From the NCBI GenBank assembly GCA_003542415.1, contig DPKR01000116.1, forward strand, positions 1 through 7,960: a DNA stretch of 7,960 nt. The letters are read 5' to 3'. This stretch comes from Alphaproteobacteria bacterium (lineage in GTDB: Bacteria; Pseudomonadota; Alphaproteobacteria; RF32; CAG-239). The position numbers and the translations under genes are program-made. Shown here piece by piece: positions 6,899 through 7,960 of this stretch (its first letter is position 1; each line of letters starts with the position of its first letter). Below the pieces are notes generated by a model. The model worked only from the letters and a program-made list of their open reading frames with translations. It was not told where the DNA came from and ran no database searches.

Positions 6899-7372
6899 TT
6901 ATTCGATAACGATCAAAGGTGCGCCATATTCAACAGGATCGCCCGCTTCAACCAAAATCTTGGTCACACGGCCGCTCTTGTGGGCTTTGACAGGATTGAA
7001 GGTTTTCATTGCCTCAATCAAACAAACCGTATCGCCGGCTTTCACATCATCGCCGACTTTGACAAAGTTCGGGCTTGTTTGATTTGGCGCCAAATAGACA
7101 ACACCGACCATCGGCGATTTGACAGCGTTTTCATCATCGCGATAGTCTTGGATAAGGTTTTCAACTTCTTTGGGGAGCTCTTTTTCTTCTTCTTTAGGTT
7201 TTTCCTGCTCCACGGGCTGTGTGACAACAACTTGAGGCAACACAGGCGCTCCGCTTTGACGACCAAGCGAAATGCGCACCGTCTCATCTTCATATTCAAG
7301 TTGTGTTAAATTAGATTTGTTTAAAATATCAGCCAATTTGCTGATGATTTTTGTATCAATCGGGTTTGCCAT
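6899..7372 (-). CDS. accB: Biotin carboxyl carrier protein AccB
   Basis: AccB (BCCP) carries the biotin that shuttles CO2 between AccC and the carboxyltransferase AccA-AccD. The 157-residue product has the usual layout. A short N-terminal segment (1-38) is followed by a flexible Pro/Glu/Lys-rich linker (about 43-85, including KPKEEEKELPKEV). The biotinyl domain starts at SPMVGVVY (86-93). The biotin attachment site is EAMKTF, with Lys123 as the modified residue. SPNFVKVGD (100-108) fits the thumb region of acetyl-CoA carboxylase carriers. The domain ends in PLIVIE, as in E. coli. ATG 7372 has AAGGGA (complement of 7378-7383) 5 nt upstream. It is first in an accB-accC-membrane protein unit and follows tyrS by 96 nt. 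Confidence 0.97.
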   Translation of the reverse strand: MANPIDTKIISKLADILNKSNLTQLEYEDETVRISLGRQSGAPVLPQVVVTQPVEQEKPKEEEKELPKEVENLIQDYRDDENAVKSPMVGVVYLAPNQTSPNFVKVGDDVKAGDTVCLIEAMKTFNPVKAHKSGRVTKILVEAGDPVEYGAPLIVIE

Positions 7373-7456
7373 ATCTATCCCTTAAAAAAATTGACGTAAA
7401 CTTTTTTCTTTATATGCCAAATTAAAACAAATTACAACAAAAAACTGCAAAATCTG

Positions 7457-7465
7457 ATTATAGCA
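7457..7465 (-). promoter_or_regulatory. Extended -10 promoter for accB-accC
   Basis: The - strand reads TGCTATAAT here, a perfect extended -10 (TG-N-TATAAT), just after the tyrS stop codon. The -35 region would fall within the last tyrS codons and is weak (TTAATC with a 15-nt spacer). Predicted transcription starts near 7450, leaving an AT-rich 5' leader of about 78 nt before accB. No clear tyrS terminator is seen in the same gap, so some read-through from tyrS is also possible. Confidence 0.55.
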
Positions 7466-7468
7466 CTT

Positions 7469-7960
7469 TTATGCCTTGATTAAGCCGTGTTTTTTCTTGC
7501 CTTGAGAAAGCTTGACCTCGCCATTCTCAATGTCTTTTGCGGTGATGATATAATTTTCATCCGTCACCGCTTTATCGTTGATTTTTAAGCCGGCTTGTTT
7601 AATCAAACGGCGCGCCTCGCCTTTGCTTGAAACAAAACCGATGTTTAAGAACGCATCCAAAACCGAAATACCGGCTTGCAAATCTGCTTCTAAAACAGGC
7701 AGATTGTCGCCTGACATGCCTTGTTCAAAGGTTTTGACGGCTGTTTCAAGTGCCTCGTCAGCTGCAACCTTCCCACGGCACATTTTTGTTGCTTCATAAG
7801 CTAAAACTTTTTTGGCCTCGTTGATTTCTTGGTCTTTTAAGGCTGATAAGCGCCTAACTTCATCCATCGGTAAATCGGTAAAGATGGCAAGGCATTTTGC
7901 CACCTCAGCATCGCCGATGTTTCTGAAATATTGGAAATAATCATAAGAAGAAAGTTTTTC
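7469..7960 (-). CDS. tyrS: Tyrosyl-tRNA synthetase, C-terminal part (5' end missing)
   Basis: TyrRS attaches tyrosine to its tRNA in the cytoplasm. The frame is open to the right edge of the window, so only the last 163 residues are seen and the catalytic HIGH and KMSKS motifs lie outside. The visible start, EKLSSYDYFQYFRNIGDAEV, matches the TyrRS segment just after KMSKS (SPYDYWQFWRN-type in homologues). Next comes the helical anticodon-binding region including FTDLPMDEV (visible residues 27-35). The C-terminal S4 RNA-binding domain spans about 99-159, with FVSSKGEARRLIKQAGLKIN. A GTG at 7903 is internal and not a start. accB lies downstream on the same strand after 96 nt. Confidence 0.95.
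   Translation of the reverse strand, partial: EKLSSYDYFQYFRNIGDAEVAKCLAIFTDLPMDEVRRLSALKDQEINEAKKVLAYEATKMCRGKVAADEALETAVKTFEQGMSGDNLPVLEADLQAGISVLDAFLNIGFVSSKGEARRLIKQAGLKINDKAVTDENYIITAKDIENGEVKLSQGKKKHGLIKA

Noticed and set aside
7004..7009. Thr after the biotinyl-Lys in AccB (EAMKT rather than EAMKM)
   Set aside because: This variant is familiar among BCCPs, including alphaproteobacterial ones as I recall, and does not suggest loss of function.
6896..7309. 137-codon plus-strand ORF opposite accB
   Set aside because: It is fully antisense to a clear accB; the Phe-rich stretch simply mirrors the Glu/Lys-rich linker.
1..7960. Search for CRISPR arrays, insertion sequences, phage genes, tRNAs and rRNAs
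   Set aside because: No repeated spacer pattern, transposase, integrase or tRNA-like cloverleaf was seen; nearly all of the window is accounted for by housekeeping genes.

Overview
This is ordinary chromosomal DNA from an AT-leaning bacterium. The protein sequences point to a low-GC member of the Alphaproteobacteria. The SecY N-terminus, the AccC N-terminal half and the zinc-finger LID of adenylate kinase all read like alphaproteobacterial homologues. A host-associated or gut lineage is plausible but is inference only. I see no phage, transposon, CRISPR, toxin-antitoxin, rRNA or tRNA gene in the window.

Left part (1-2340, + strand): the 3' end of a U32 peptidase-family protein with a DUF3656-type middle domain is followed after 4 nt by mutY, a complete A/G-mismatch adenine glycosylase gene. 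A hairpin flanked by A and T tracts overlaps the mutY stop codon and can end transcription from both sides.

Middle (2341-4810): a small minus-strand gene for an unrecognised, apparently tail-anchored membrane protein has its own near-consensus promoter. A 222-nt AT-rich intergenic region follows, carrying that promoter and a leader hairpin in front of secY. Then come secY and adk on the + strand, 1 nt apart. This pair normally lies inside the spc ribosomal-protein operon. Here no ribosomal-protein gene is adjacent on either side.

Right part (4807-7960, all - strand, read right to left): the 3' end of tyrS, then accB and accC (the biotin carrier and biotin carboxylase of acetyl-CoA carboxylase), then an unrecognised six-helix membrane protein gene 15 nt after accC. 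The stop codon of that last gene overlaps the adk stop codon tail to tail. An extended -10 promoter at the end of tyrS probably drives accB-accC and the membrane gene.

The recognised genes serve housekeeping roles: oxidative DNA repair, protein secretion, nucleotide balance, the first step of fatty acid synthesis, and tRNA charging. The points most worth a second look are the relocated secY-adk pair with its structured leader, and the two uncharacterised membrane proteins. I found no convincing sign of a novel multi-gene system.
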